Both the position numbers and the translations under genes were made by a program. From Zoogloea sp. 1C4 (GTDB taxonomy: Bacteria > Pseudomonadota > Gammaproteobacteria > Burkholderiales > Rhodocyclaceae), in assembly GCF_009469605.1 (NCBI RefSeq), contig NZ_SSXU01000001.1, positions 434,001-498,000 on the forward strand: DNA of 64,000 bases, read 5' to 3'. Below the pieces are notes generated by a model, which was not told the DNA's origin, ran no database searches, and saw nothing but the letters and a program-made list of their open reading frames with translations. Positions 32,811-40,121 of this stretch are shown piece by piece (positions within the stretch are counted from its first letter, which is position 1; each line of letters begins with the position of its first letter).

Positions 32811-33008
32811 ATGGCAAACACGCGGGGAATGCTGGCACGGTTGCGCAAGCTGGAGCGAGCCAACGGGCCGCCCCTGTTCAAGTTCATTGGCTCGCCGGAA
32901 GAGTTTGAAGCACATGCGGAGACAGGCATCGCGGCAGGTTGGTACGATCCGCGCGACATGCCACTTGTGCTGAAGGCTATCCGGCGTTGGCTGATCGATT
33001 GGCTCTAG
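32811..33008 (+). CDS. small hypothetical protein
   Basis: 65 aa, begins MANTRGMLARLRKLERAN, basic and helical, followed by FKFIGSPEEFEAHAETGIAAGWYDPRDMPLVLKAIRRW. Not recognised. Starts 4 nt after the previous stop and ends the five-gene run; the convergent secreted-protein gene ends 5 nt away. Confidence 0.5.
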   Translation: MANTRGMLARLRKLERANGPPLFKFIGSPEEFEAHAETGIAAGWYDPRDMPLVLKAIRRWLIDWL

Positions 33009-33013
33009 ATATG

Positions 33014-33595
33014 CTACAGATCGCCAGACGTTTCCTTCTTGCTCGATTGCACCGCACGGTCGGCACGTGAGCTGAAATAGACGGTTGATTCTTCGGTATT
33101 GCCTGCATACTTGCTGACAGACAGCTTCTGTCCATCAACCCCATTCCAAACCGTATCTACCTGAATGAATACCGCGCCAAAGCTGTTCTGCACGCCGTAA
33201 CGCTTTACCGCCGATGGCTTGCCGTACTTCTTCGTCAATTCCGCAAGAACGCTTTCATATGCGTAATTGCTGATTGTGAGCCATACACGCTCCAATCTTC
33301 CGCCAGAACCGATCACAACATTGGCAGTTGCCTTTTCGCCTGCAATGCTTGTTCGTCCATTGCAAACCTGCTTGCCCTGATGGCCTGCGCCACACTTTAC
33401 GGCATTGTCGTTGTGAAACTTTTGCCAAAACTCGTCACAAGGTTTCCCCGCTTGCTCACAGGCCACCTTGAGGCTTTCGACGACCTGATCAGGCATCACT
33501 AACGAATCAAGAGCCAATCCTTTGAAATCAAAGCCTGCCGCACTGACCGGGGACTCCCATGCCAGTACCAGAAAAAGCAAAATTGCTGTTCTCAT
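33014..33595 (-). CDS. secreted hypothetical protein of the element
   Basis: 193 aa with a signal peptide (MRTAILLFLVLAWESPVSAA). The mature part has four Cys (ACEQ, PCDE, KCGAG, VCNG) and a domain with LERVWLTISNYAYESVLAELTKKYGKPS, resembling small periplasmic proteins of unknown function. Start at 33595 is chosen for the signal peptide; 33610 adds five residues. It is divergent from the XRE regulator and its start lies next to the C-box-like array, so the regulator may control it. Confidence 0.65.
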   Translation of the reverse strand: MRTAILLFLVLAWESPVSAAGFDFKGLALDSLVMPDQVVESLKVACEQAGKPCDEFWQKFHNDNAVKCGAGHQGKQVCNGRTSIAGEKATANVVIGSGGRLERVWLTISNYAYESVLAELTKKYGKPSAVKRYGVQNSFGAVFIQVDTVWNGVDGQKLSVSKYAGNTEESTVYFSSRADRAVQSSKKETSGDL

Positions 33596-33615
33596 AAGCG
33601 CATCGCCCATTTGAT

Positions 33616-33654
33616 GCTTATAGGCACCGTGCCTATAGGCCGTGGCCTATAGGC
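33616..33654. promoter_or_regulatory. tandem C-box-like operators
   Basis: Three boxes: GCTTATAGGC (33616-33625), GCCTATAGGC (33631-33640) and GCCTATAGGC (33645-33654). The last two are identical and separated by CGTG. Overlapping perfect palindromes are CCTATAGGCC/GGCCTATAGG (32-nt spacing region 33632-33653) and TATAGGCAC/GTGCCTATA (33619-33637). This is the layout of operators bound by restriction-modification controller proteins, where TATA-centred boxes flank a GTG spacer. A degraded fourth box, GCCTATGGC, overlaps the regulator's start codon (33676-33684). Confidence 0.75.
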
Positions 33655-33679
33655 TACACGAAAGCCATGCTCTTAGCCT

Positions 33680-33964
33680 ATGGCGAGCGTGGAAGTTGCT
33701 AACATTGGAAAAATTTTTGGCGAGGTTCTACGACGACATAGGTCGGCTCGGAACATCTCTCAAGAGGAACTCGCCTTTCAGGCCGGCGTTGACCGGACGT
33801 TCGTATCGCGTCTTGAGCGCGGCATCAGACAGCCGACCATCACGACCTTGATAGGGATCGGGCAAGCTCTGGGGGTTTCCGCTGCGGATTTAGTGCAGGA
33901 GACGGAAAGTGAGTACCTGCGCGCGACAAAGCAAATAGAGAGTTATGGCACGGCGGGGCACTAA
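33680..33964 (+). CDS. XRE regulator resembling R-M controller (C) protein
   Basis: 94 aa, a single HTH_3 domain: FGEVLRRHRSARNISQEELAFQAGVDRTFVSRLERGIRQPTITTLIGIGQALGVSAADL. The recognition helix DRTFVSRLERG is close to that of C proteins such as C.PvuII (DRTYISRIERG). There is no Shine-Dalgarno sequence before the ATG, which would suit the leaderless mRNAs known for several C genes. No restriction or methyltransferase gene is nearby, so the target is unknown; candidates are itself, the divergent secreted protein and the cargo pair. Confidence 0.8.
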   Translation: MASVEVANIGKIFGEVLRRHRSARNISQEELAFQAGVDRTFVSRLERGIRQPTITTLIGIGQALGVSAADLVQETESEYLRATKQIESYGTAGH

Positions 33965-34165
33965 GGGGCGGCACAGGCCGCGATCTGCAGGCGCCGCCGC
34001 TGGGATACTTGCGAGGCCTACGCGCTGCGAGTAGCCGCGCGCAGGCCAGGAACCAAGAAACAGCAAACACGGAGTTATTCGGGCTTGCCTGCTAAGGGCT
34101 TGAGCTGCAAACGGGCGGGGCGATTCTCTCGACGGCGCGTAAGCCCTGCGTAACAGGCTGGTCGG

Positions 34166-34843
34166 CTAGGTGGCCGGTTGCTTGATGGCGCTCGCCTTTG
34201 GCGTCGTAACCCTGCGGGCGGAGTGAACGGCGAGGACGTTGCAAACGAATCGGATGCCACTCCAGCGGCCACTGAGCGCGGTAACGAGGAACTGAAGGGC
34301 GAACAGACCCACCGCAAGCCACAGTGCAGGAGACGCCGCGCCTACGACGAGTAGTGCCGCAGGCACGAGGACTACCAGCGCAAGCGACATGACCGCCATA
34401 TCGCGGTACAGCAGGAACAGCTTGTGCGCCTCGGCCACTTCGGGTTCGTTCGGAACCTGCTTGTAGAGCTTGTACCACTTGGAGTTCTGCTCGGTCGGGT
34501 CAGTCGGCAGCGTGCCGACGTTCTTCTTCAAGGCCACCATGTCGATACGCGGATCAGCGGGGCCATACCTCGTGAATGCTTCGGCTCCGGGCAGCACGCC
34601 GAGCGGCTTCCAATAGACGAGCGCCGACTTCACGTTGTGCGGCACCACGTTGACGATGAGCAGCACGACCACCGGCATCGCCGTTGTGGTCAACACGCGA
34701 CCGATGCTTACCTGCGTGAGCGATGCCCCCTTGACGAGTTCCGGCGCGACGAAAAACAGCACGGCAAGCACGTCGGCAACGGCAAGCAGGACGAGCCACT
34801 TCATGTTGAGTGACTTCAGGGAGCGTTCGCCGTTGATCCTCAT
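34166..34843 (-). CDS. four-TM protein coupled to MBL-fold partner
   Basis: 225 aa, no recognised family. Two N-terminal TM segments (WLVLLAVADVLAVLFFVAP and LTTTAMPVVVLLIVNVV), a cytoplasmic middle of about 80 residues with YWKPLGVLPGAEAFTRYGPADPRID and a TDPTEQNSKWYKLYKQV motif, then two C-terminal TM segments (MAVMSLALVVLVPAALLVVG and LWLAVGLFALQFLVTALSG). The ATG lies in the partner's stop (ATGA), so the two are translated together. A membrane effector controlled by the MBL-fold protein is the favoured inference. Confidence 0.7.
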   Translation of the reverse strand: MRINGERSLKSLNMKWLVLLAVADVLAVLFFVAPELVKGASLTQVSIGRVLTTTAMPVVVLLIVNVVPHNVKSALVYWKPLGVLPGAEAFTRYGPADPRIDMVALKKNVGTLPTDPTEQNSKWYKLYKQVPNEPEVAEAHKLFLLYRDMAVMSLALVVLVPAALLVVGAASPALWLAVGLFALQFLVTALSGRWSGIRFVCNVLAVHSARRVTTPKASAIKQPAT

Positions 34844-35703
34844 CCCCTGTACTCCGTATCGATGGTGTAGTTGTCGTTCGTAACGGTAAACTGAATCCAA
34901 CCATCGTGCCGCGTGGTCAGAACATGCCGATCCTTCATGGTCGTGCGAACTCGGACACCTTGATCGCGCACGACCTTGCGATAGTCCGGCACCATCTTCT
35001 GCGTCTCATGCTCAATGGGCTTGTCAGAGATGACCACAACGCTCGGCGTGAAGTAGTTGAAGATGTCGGCGCAATAGCCGCTTTCGCGTCCATGGTGAGA
35101 AGCGACCAGAACATCCGTGCCGACAAGCTCGGCGCGGAAGTCCGCGCGTTGCAGCAGCGCTTGCCAACCAGCCTTCTCCAGATCGCCGGGAAACAGTATC
35201 TTGAAGTTGGCGTACTTAATGAAGACAACCAGACTGAGGTTGTTCGTATCGGTGAAGGTTGGGTGCGTATTCCAAAACGTGGTCGCCGAAATGCCACCCA
35301 TATATAGGTCGAAGGGTTCGTCAACGGGCAAGGTGAACGTGGAGCACGCAGAGACGTAACGCTCAGCATCAGCACTCAACGGTCCACTTTGGCGCTTGAT
35401 TCGGCGCATCTGCTCGCCCGTGTAGCTAGGGTTTCGGAAGAGCACGGGGGTATAGATGCCAGCATCCCACAACCCTTGCAGATCGCTCATGTGGTCTTGG
35501 TCGGCATTGGTGATGAACAGGTAGTCGAGCCTGTTCCTACCAAGGGCTTTTGTAATGTAAGTGCTTGGTCGCCAGTCGTAGGCGGAACCGGAATCAATCA
35601 TTGCAAGACGGCCAGCGTACTGGCCGAGGATGTGCTGCACCATGGCGCAAGCGCCGTGTTGCACATCCCAAATGACAAGCCGCATCTCCCCCTGCAACGC
35701 CAT
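34840..35703 (-). CDS. ComEC-like metallo-beta-lactamase-fold hydrolase
   Basis: 287 aa, soluble, with the core of the ComEC/Rec2 MBL domain: LVIWDVQHGACAMV, MIDSGSA, LFITNADQDHMSDL, ILFPGDLEKAGWQALL, VASHHGRESGY and VVVISD. The first metal motif reads N66-A-D68-Q-D70-H71 where HxHxDH is usual, so the first His is replaced by Asn while later ligands remain. ComEC-type domains act on DNA or RNA; activity here is untested. GGGGGA five bases before the ATG at 35703 decides the start over 35730. It is the first gene of a pair. Confidence 0.8.
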   Translation of the reverse strand: MALQGEMRLVIWDVQHGACAMVQHILGQYAGRLAMIDSGSAYDWRPSTYITKALGRNRLDYLFITNADQDHMSDLQGLWDAGIYTPVLFRNPSYTGEQMRRIKRQSGPLSADAERYVSACSTFTLPVDEPFDLYMGGISATTFWNTHPTFTDTNNLSLVVFIKYANFKILFPGDLEKAGWQALLQRADFRAELVGTDVLVASHHGRESGYCADIFNYFTPSVVVISDKPIEHETQKMVPDYRKVVRDQGVRVRTTMKDRHVLTTRHDGWIQFTVTNDNYTIDTEYRG

Positions 35704-35827
35704 ACGTTCCCCCAATTCCGTTTCAATCAACGGAATCTGGGGCTGCCTTGCCGATATTCAAGGTCTCCTGCGTACCGGCATCGTGGCGCACTGTTTACGG
35801 TGTGCTTACGGGGCACAAAGTTGCCAC

Positions 35828-35864
35828 CAACAAGAAAGCCCCGCTAGTCGGGGCTTTCTTGTTG
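35828..35864. terminator. strong hairpin near right end of the element
   Basis: CAACAAGAAAGCCCCG pairs with CGGGGCTTTCTTGTTG, a perfect 16-bp stem with a CTAGT loop and flanking A/T runs. It lies downstream of the reconstituted tRNA (minus strand) and upstream of the MBL gene. It resembles the terminator at 26527-26554 in position and in the ATCTTCAAACT sequence between it and the tRNA. Confidence 0.85.
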
Positions 35865-35917
35865 CCATCTTCAAACTACTGCGAGCTTGGTAAATTTTCT
35901 CCAAGTTCTTGTTTTTA

Positions 35918-35974
35918 TTGGCGGAAGCTCAGGGATTCGAACCCTGGAACCCTTGCGGGTTGCCGGTTTTCAAG
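35918..35974 (-). repeat. attachment site copy 2 (within tRNA-Ser)
   Basis: 57-bp copy of the tRNA 3' half supplied by the element, differing from 26610-26666 at one base of the variable-arm loop. Identity ends in the anticodon loop, at the point where the chromosomal 5' half begins. Confidence 0.9.
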
Positions 35975-36006
35975 ACCGGTGCAATCGACCACTCTGCCAA
36001 GCTTCC
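35919..36006 (-). tRNA. tRNA-Ser (anticodon UGA)
   Basis: 88 nt with encoded CCA. Acceptor stem GGAAGCT/AGCTTCC, anticodon stem CCGGT/ACCGG around loop CTTGAAA (anticodon TGA), long variable arm AACCC-GCAA-GGGTT and T stem CAGGG/CCCTG. All stems pair, so the gene looks functional despite serving as the integration site. Confidence 0.96.
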
Positions 36007-36023
36007 AAACTCATCCTACATCA

Positions 36024-36064
36024 GTTTTCAAGACCGGTGCAATCGACCACTCTGCCAAGCTTCC
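36024..36064 (-). repeat. extra copy of the tRNA-Ser 5' half
   Basis: 41 bp identical to 35966-36006 (anticodon loop to 5' end of tRNA-Ser), separated from the intact tRNA by 17 bp. It lacks the 3' half. It may be the scar of an earlier integration or excision at the same locus. Confidence 0.85.
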
Positions 36065-36084
36065 AGATTCTCTCTACGGAGGCC

Positions 36085-36121
36085 ATCAAGACCCGTGCAG
36101 CAACCACGCTGCAGCACCTCC
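36085..36121 (-). repeat. degenerate third copy of the tRNA 5' half
   Basis: On the minus strand this reads GGAGGTGCTGCAGCGTGG, then TTGCTGCACGGGTCTTGAT. It aligns with the tRNA-Ser 5' half with about a quarter of positions different. It appears to be an older remnant of the same kind as 36024-36064. Confidence 0.55.
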
Positions 36122-36226
36122 GAGGGCGCGCATTCTAGCATGTGCCGCGCGGTTGAAACTTTCAGGGGCGTCCGTTACTCTCAGGCAGTGCAGGTCGTCT
36201 GCTTTATATCAATCTGGAGGAAATCC

Positions 36227-36913
36227 ATGCAACTCGACACTTACGGTCAGCAAACGCAGGTTTTGTCGCAAGGCGCAAACCGCGTGCTGCGCAACACCTA
36301 CATGCTGCTCGCGCTCTCGATGGTGCCGACCGTTGCCGGTGCACTGCTCGGCGTGCAAATGCAGTTCTCGTTCCTGGCAGGCAGCCCGTTCATTGCGTTC
36401 GCGCTGTTCCTGGGCATCTCGTTCGCGTTCTTCTACGGTATCGAGAAGAACAAGAACAACGGCCTCGGCGTCGCACTGCTGCTGGGCTTCACCTTCTTCA
36501 TGGGCTTGATGCTGTCGCGCATCCTGCAGGTTGCCCTGGGCTTCTCCAACGGCGGCTCGATGATCGCCCTCGCGGCAGGCGGTACCAGCGCGATCTTCGT
36601 CACCCTTGCGGGTATCGCCAGCGTCTCGAAGCGTGACTTCACCAACATGGGCAAGTTCCTCACCGTGGGTCTGGTGGTCGTCCTGCTGGCGATGGTCGCC
36701 AACATCTTCCTGCAGATGCCGGTGCTGCACCTGGCCATCTCGGCGGCGGTGGTCCTGCTGTTCTCGGGCTACATCCTGTACGACATCAGCAACATCGTTC
36801 AGGGCGGCGAGACCAACTACGTGACGGCAACCCTGGCGGTCTACCTCGATGTTTACAACGTCTTCGTGAGCCTGCTGAACCTCATCATGGCCTTTGGCGG
36901 CGAGCGCGACTGA
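36227..36913 (+). CDS. Bax inhibitor-1/YccA family membrane protein
   Basis: 228 aa with seven TM segments, matching the BI-1-like family. Motifs include QGANRVLRNTYMLLALSMVPT at the N-terminus and the C-terminal IVQGGETNYVTATLAVYLDVYNVFVSLLNLIMAFGGERD. YccA-type members modulate FtsH proteolysis; other bacterial members act as pH-gated calcium leaks. GGAGGAAATCC precedes the ATG at 36227. Monocistronic with a terminator. Confidence 0.93.
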   Translation: MQLDTYGQQTQVLSQGANRVLRNTYMLLALSMVPTVAGALLGVQMQFSFLAGSPFIAFALFLGISFAFFYGIEKNKNNGLGVALLLGFTFFMGLMLSRILQVALGFSNGGSMIALAAGGTSAIFVTLAGIASVSKRDFTNMGKFLTVGLVVVLLAMVANIFLQMPVLHLAISAAVVLLFSGYILYDISNIVQGGETNYVTATLAVYLDVYNVFVSLLNLIMAFGGERD

Positions 36914-36934
36914 CATCCGTCCGCAGCGGTAAGC

Positions 36935-36962
36935 AAAAAGGCGACCTTCGGGTCGCCTTTTT
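36935..36962. terminator. rho-independent terminator
   Basis: AAAAAGGCGACC-TTCG-GGTCGCCTTTTT, a perfect bidirectional hairpin between the YccA-like gene and rlmD. Confidence 0.95.
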
Positions 36963-36980
36963 CATTGGAGCTGTGCGGCC

Positions 36981-38294
36981 TCAGGCCCGCTCGAAGAGCG
37001 CGATGGATTCCACGTGGGATGTCTGCGGGAACATGTTGGCGATGCCCGCCCCCATCAGCCTGTAGCCCTTCTCGTTGGTCAGCACCGCGGTATCCCGGGC
37101 CAGCGTGGCCGGGTTGCACGACACATAGACGATGCGCTTCGGCGAACACACGCCCAGCGCCTTGACCACTGCGATCGCCCCTTCCCGGGGCGGATCGATC
37201 AGTAGCTTGTCCAGCGGCCCGAGCGCCGCCAGGCTGTCTTCGGTCGCCTCGAACAGGTTGGCCGCGTGGAACTCGCAGCGCTCACCAAGGCCATTGTCGG
37301 CGGCATTCTGGCCCGCCCGGCGGACCAGCGCGTCGCTGCCCTCGACACCCACCACATAGGCGCCCAGACGGGCAATCGGCAGGCTGAAGTTGCCGAGCCC
37401 GCAGAACAGGTCGGCGATCCGCTCGCCGGGCTTCGGGTCGAGCAACTGCATCGTCCGGCGCATCAGCACCCGGTTGATGCCCATGTTCACCTGGGTGAAG
37501 TCGGTGGGCCGAAAGGCCATCGACACACCGAACTCCGGCAGCGTGTAGGCCAGCCCCGGCGCATCCTTCGGAAACAGCCGACGCGCCGAATCCGGGCCGC
37601 TCGGCTGCACCCACACCTGGATCGACTCCGCCTCGCCAAAGGCGACCAGCCGGGCCGTGTCGGCCGCGGAGAGCGGCACCAGATGCCGGAACACCATCAC
37701 CGTGATCCCCTCGCCCACCGCAATCTCGATCTGCGGCAGACGATCCGGCGCCGACATGCCGGAAATCAGCGCCCGCAAACGCGGCACCATCGCCGACACA
37801 TGAGGCGGCAGAATCGCGCAGCTTTCCATTGGCGCCACGTAGCTGCTGCGCCGCTCGTGAAAACCGATCAGCACGCCGCCCTTGCTCGGCACCATCCGCA
37901 CCGACAGCCGCGCGCGATAACGATAGCCCCAGGTCGGGCCGACGATCGGCGGGTAGAGCACATCCGGCCGAGCCCGGCCGATGTGCCAGAGGGCGTTCTC
38001 CAGCACCCGCTGCTTCGCCGCCACCTGGGCGCCGGATTCCAGATGCTGCATGCTGCAGCCACCGCACACCCCGAAGTGGGGGCAGCGCGGCTCGACCCGC
38101 TGGGCGCTGGCCGAAATCACCCGCGTCACATCCGCCACCTCGTAGTTCGGCTTGACCTTGTAGGGCGTGAATTCGACCCGTTCGCCGGGCAAGGCGCCCT
38201 CGATAAAGATCGTCTTGCCGTCGACGTGGGTGACGCCGCGCCCCTCGTGATCAAGGGATTCGACAACGGCTTCGCGGGGGGCTGCTGCGTGCAT
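36981..38294 (-). CDS. rlmD: 23S rRNA (uracil-1939-C5) methyltransferase
   Basis: SAM-dependent rRNA methyltransferase of 437 aa. An N-terminal TRAM domain ([36 protein letters not shown]) leads to the [4Fe-4S] cluster motif [17 protein letters not shown]. The C-terminal SAM domain has [13 protein letters not shown], and [11 protein letters not shown] holds the catalytic Cys. The ATG at 38294 matches the start of the TRAM domain. Divergent from the ribosomal oxygenase gene. Confidence 0.95.
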   Translation of the reverse strand: MHAAAPREAVVESLDHEGRGVTHVDGKTIFIEGALPGERVEFTPYKVKPNYEVADVTRVISASAQRVEPRCPHFGVCGGCSMQHLESGAQVAAKQRVLENALWHIGRARPDVLYPPIVGPTWGYRYRARLSVRMVPSKGGVLIGFHERRSSYVAPMESCAILPPHVSAMVPRLRALISGMSAPDRLPQIEIAVGEGITVMVFRHLVPLSAADTARLVAFGEAESIQVWVQPSGPDSARRLFPKDAPGLAYTLPEFGVSMAFRPTDFTQVNMGINRVLMRRTMQLLDPKPGERIADLFCGLGNFSLPIARLGAYVVGVEGSDALVRRAGQNAADNGLGERCEFHAANLFEATEDSLAALGPLDKLLIDPPREGAIAVVKALGVCSPKRIVYVSCNPATLARDTAVLTNEKGYRLMGAGIANMFPQTSHVESIALFERA

Positions 38295-38373
38295 GGCAAT
38301 ACGGTCGAAACAGGAAGGGCGCCATTTTAGCGGCGGGCACAGCCGTTGCAATCCGGCGCGTTATAATTGCCGG

Positions 38374-39504
38374 ATGACAAATACACTTCTTGGCGGCCTG
38401 TCGGTCGAGACCTTTCTCACCGAATACTGGCAAAAAAAACCGCTCCTCGTGCGCCAGGCGGTTCCCGGCTTCACCGGTGTCGTAACCAAGGACGAACTCT
38501 TCGAGCTCGCCCGTGATCCGGACGTCGAGTCCCGTTACGTCACCCACACCACCACCACCTGGGAAGTCATCCACGGCCCCCAGAAGGCATCCGACCTCAA
38601 GCGCAAGAAGCAGCCCTGGACGGTGCTCATCCAGGGGCTCAACCTTTTCTGCCCCGATGGCGACGAACTCCTCCACCGCTTCGACTTCATCCCCCAGGCC
38701 CGTCTCGACGACCTGATGGTGAGCTACGCCGTCGATAACGGTGGCGTCGGCCCCCACTTCGACAACTACGACGTGTTCCTGCTGCAAGGCATCGGCAAGC
38801 GCCGCTGGCTCATCAGCGACCAGGACGACCGCACGCTCATCGAAGACGCGCCGCTCAAGATCCTGCAGGATTTCCGCCCGGTATACGACTGGGTGCTCGA
38901 GCCCGGCGACATGCTCTACCTGCCGCCCCACTGGGCCCACAACGGCATCGCCATCGGCGAATGCACCACCTACTCCATCGGCTTCCGCTCGCCCACGGCG
39001 CAGGAACTCGCCCAGCAGTTCCTCGGCTACCTGCAGGACACCCTCCAGCTCGACGGCATCTACGCCGACCCTGATCTCAAGCACCAGGCCCACTCGGCGC
39101 AGATCAGCGACCAGATGATCGGCCGGGTCGCCGAAACCCTGCAGCGCATCACCTGGACCCGCGACGACGTCCGCGGCTTCCTCGGCGCCTACCTCACCGA
39201 ACCCAAGCCCCACGTCTTCTTCGACTCGCCCGACGAGCCCCTCGAGCACGACGAGTTCGTGGAAGCCTGCAGCGCCGACGGCTACCGCCTCGATGCGCGC
39301 AGCCTGCTGCTTTTTGCCGATGGCCACTTCTTCATCAACGGCGAGCCCGTTCCGGTCGAAACCGACGACCAACCCACGCTCCAGGCTCTGGCCGACAACC
39401 GCCGCGTCGACACAATTGCCGGTTTGTCGGAAGAAGGCATCGCGCTGCTTTATGACTGGTATTGCTGCGGCTTCGCTCATCCATCAGCAAATCTGATGGA
39501 ATAG
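38374..39504 (+). CDS. roxA: JmjC-type ribosomal protein arginine hydroxylase
   Basis: 2-oxoglutarate/Fe(II) oxygenase of 376 aa of the YcfD/RoxA group, which hydroxylates an arginine of ribosomal protein uL16. The cupin domain shows the iron motif HFDNYD and the distal His in PPHWAHNGIA; LVRQAVPGF near the N-terminus is family-typical. A TATAAT box lies at 38362-38367, just ahead of the ATG at 38374. It is divergent from rlmD, another ribosome-modifying gene. Confidence 0.9.
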   Translation: MTNTLLGGLSVETFLTEYWQKKPLLVRQAVPGFTGVVTKDELFELARDPDVESRYVTHTTTTWEVIHGPQKASDLKRKKQPWTVLIQGLNLFCPDGDELLHRFDFIPQARLDDLMVSYAVDNGGVGPHFDNYDVFLLQGIGKRRWLISDQDDRTLIEDAPLKILQDFRPVYDWVLEPGDMLYLPPHWAHNGIAIGECTTYSIGFRSPTAQELAQQFLGYLQDTLQLDGIYADPDLKHQAHSAQISDQMIGRVAETLQRITWTRDDVRGFLGAYLTEPKPHVFFDSPDEPLEHDEFVEACSADGYRLDARSLLLFADGHFFINGEPVPVETDDQPTLQALADNRRVDTIAGLSEEGIALLYDWYCCGFAHPSANLME

Positions 39505-39677
39505 CGCGTTACCTTGACAATCCGGCTTGACACCACCGCGGGCTTGTTGCGGCAACGCAACAACGTCTTTATTCAAGCACTTCCTCCGTGGTAGGATTCG
39601 GGCCAGATCGGGTCCCCCACCTGATTGCTCCTGATTTAAGCTTGTTGTACTTCATTTATCGATAAGGGAAACCAACA

Positions 39678-39974
39678 ATGAAACAATCTCTCCTGGTTGC
39701 TGCTCTCGTTGCACTCGCTGTTTCCGCTTGCGGCAAGAAGGAAGAGCCGAAGCCCGTTGAAGCTCCGGCTGCTGCTCCCGCCGCTGCTGCCCCGGCCGCC
39801 CCGGCTGCCCCCGCCGCTGATGCCAAGCCCGCTGAAGCTGCTGCCCCCGCTGCCGCTCCGGCTGCTGATGCCAAGCCCGCTGAAGCTGCTGCTCCCGCTG
39901 CCGCTCCGGCCGCCGCTGGCTCCACCGCCGAAAACGCCGCTGCTGCTGCCGCTGCCAACACCGAAAAGAAGTAA
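39678..39974 (+). CDS. Ala/Pro/Lys-rich repeat lipoprotein
   Basis: 98 aa with a lipoprotein signal (MKQSLLVAALVALAVSACGKKEE). The mature chain is almost wholly Ala, Pro, Glu and Lys, with a duplicated unit PAADAKPAEAAAPAAAPAAD. It should be extended and unstructured, spanning part of the periplasm. Precise role unknown. The repeat is present at DNA level, so copy number could vary. GAAGGGAAACCA precedes the ATG. Strong terminator downstream. Confidence 0.75.
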   Translation: MKQSLLVAALVALAVSACGKKEEPKPVEAPAAAPAAAAPAAPAAPAADAKPAEAAAPAAAPAADAKPAEAAAPAAAPAAAGSTAENAAAAAAANTEKK

Positions 39975-39988
39975 TCTTTTCGCTGTTG

Positions 39989-40020
39989 AAAAAAAGCCAA
40001 CCTGCGGGTTGGCTTTTTTT
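39989..40020. terminator. rho-independent terminator
   Basis: GCCAACC-TGCG-GGTTGGC hairpin bounded by a 7-A and a 7-T run; ends the lipoprotein transcript. Confidence 0.95.
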
Positions 40021-40121
40021 ACGCCCGTTGCCAGCCCGCGGACAATCCTTAAGCGGAAGCAGGCACCAAAACAAAACGCCGGACATTGCCGGCGTTTTGC
40101 TTGTGGAGCACAGGAACCGAT

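Larger units (their letters stand above)
26610..35974. mobile_element. integrated element in tRNA-Ser(UGA), ~9.3 kb
   Basis: Bounded by 57-bp direct repeats of the tRNA-Ser 3' half, with a tyrosine integrase next to the left end, and with lower GC and looser codon use than its flanks. The element supplies a new 3' half at its right end, so the tRNA stays intact. It holds an HTH protein, a RepA/DnaB-type ATPase, several uncharacterised genes, a C-protein-like regulator and an MBL/4TM pair. No capsid, portal, relaxase or type IV secretion genes are present. It is best described as a non-autonomous or satellite-like integrative element. Confidence 0.88.

Noticed and set aside
33014-35703. Restriction-modification system next to the C-protein-like regulator
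   Set aside because: No methyltransferase motif (e.g. DPPY or PC loop) or nuclease motif was seen in the neighbouring genes, apart from the MBL fold.
35389-35893. Plus-strand ORFs opposite the MBL gene and attachment site
   Set aside because: Antisense to an MBL domain with intact motifs; no start signals.
36024-36121. CRISPR-like reading of the repeated tRNA 5' halves
   Set aside because: Repeats are tRNA fragments with a 17-20 bp gap and decay; no spacer pattern and no cas genes.
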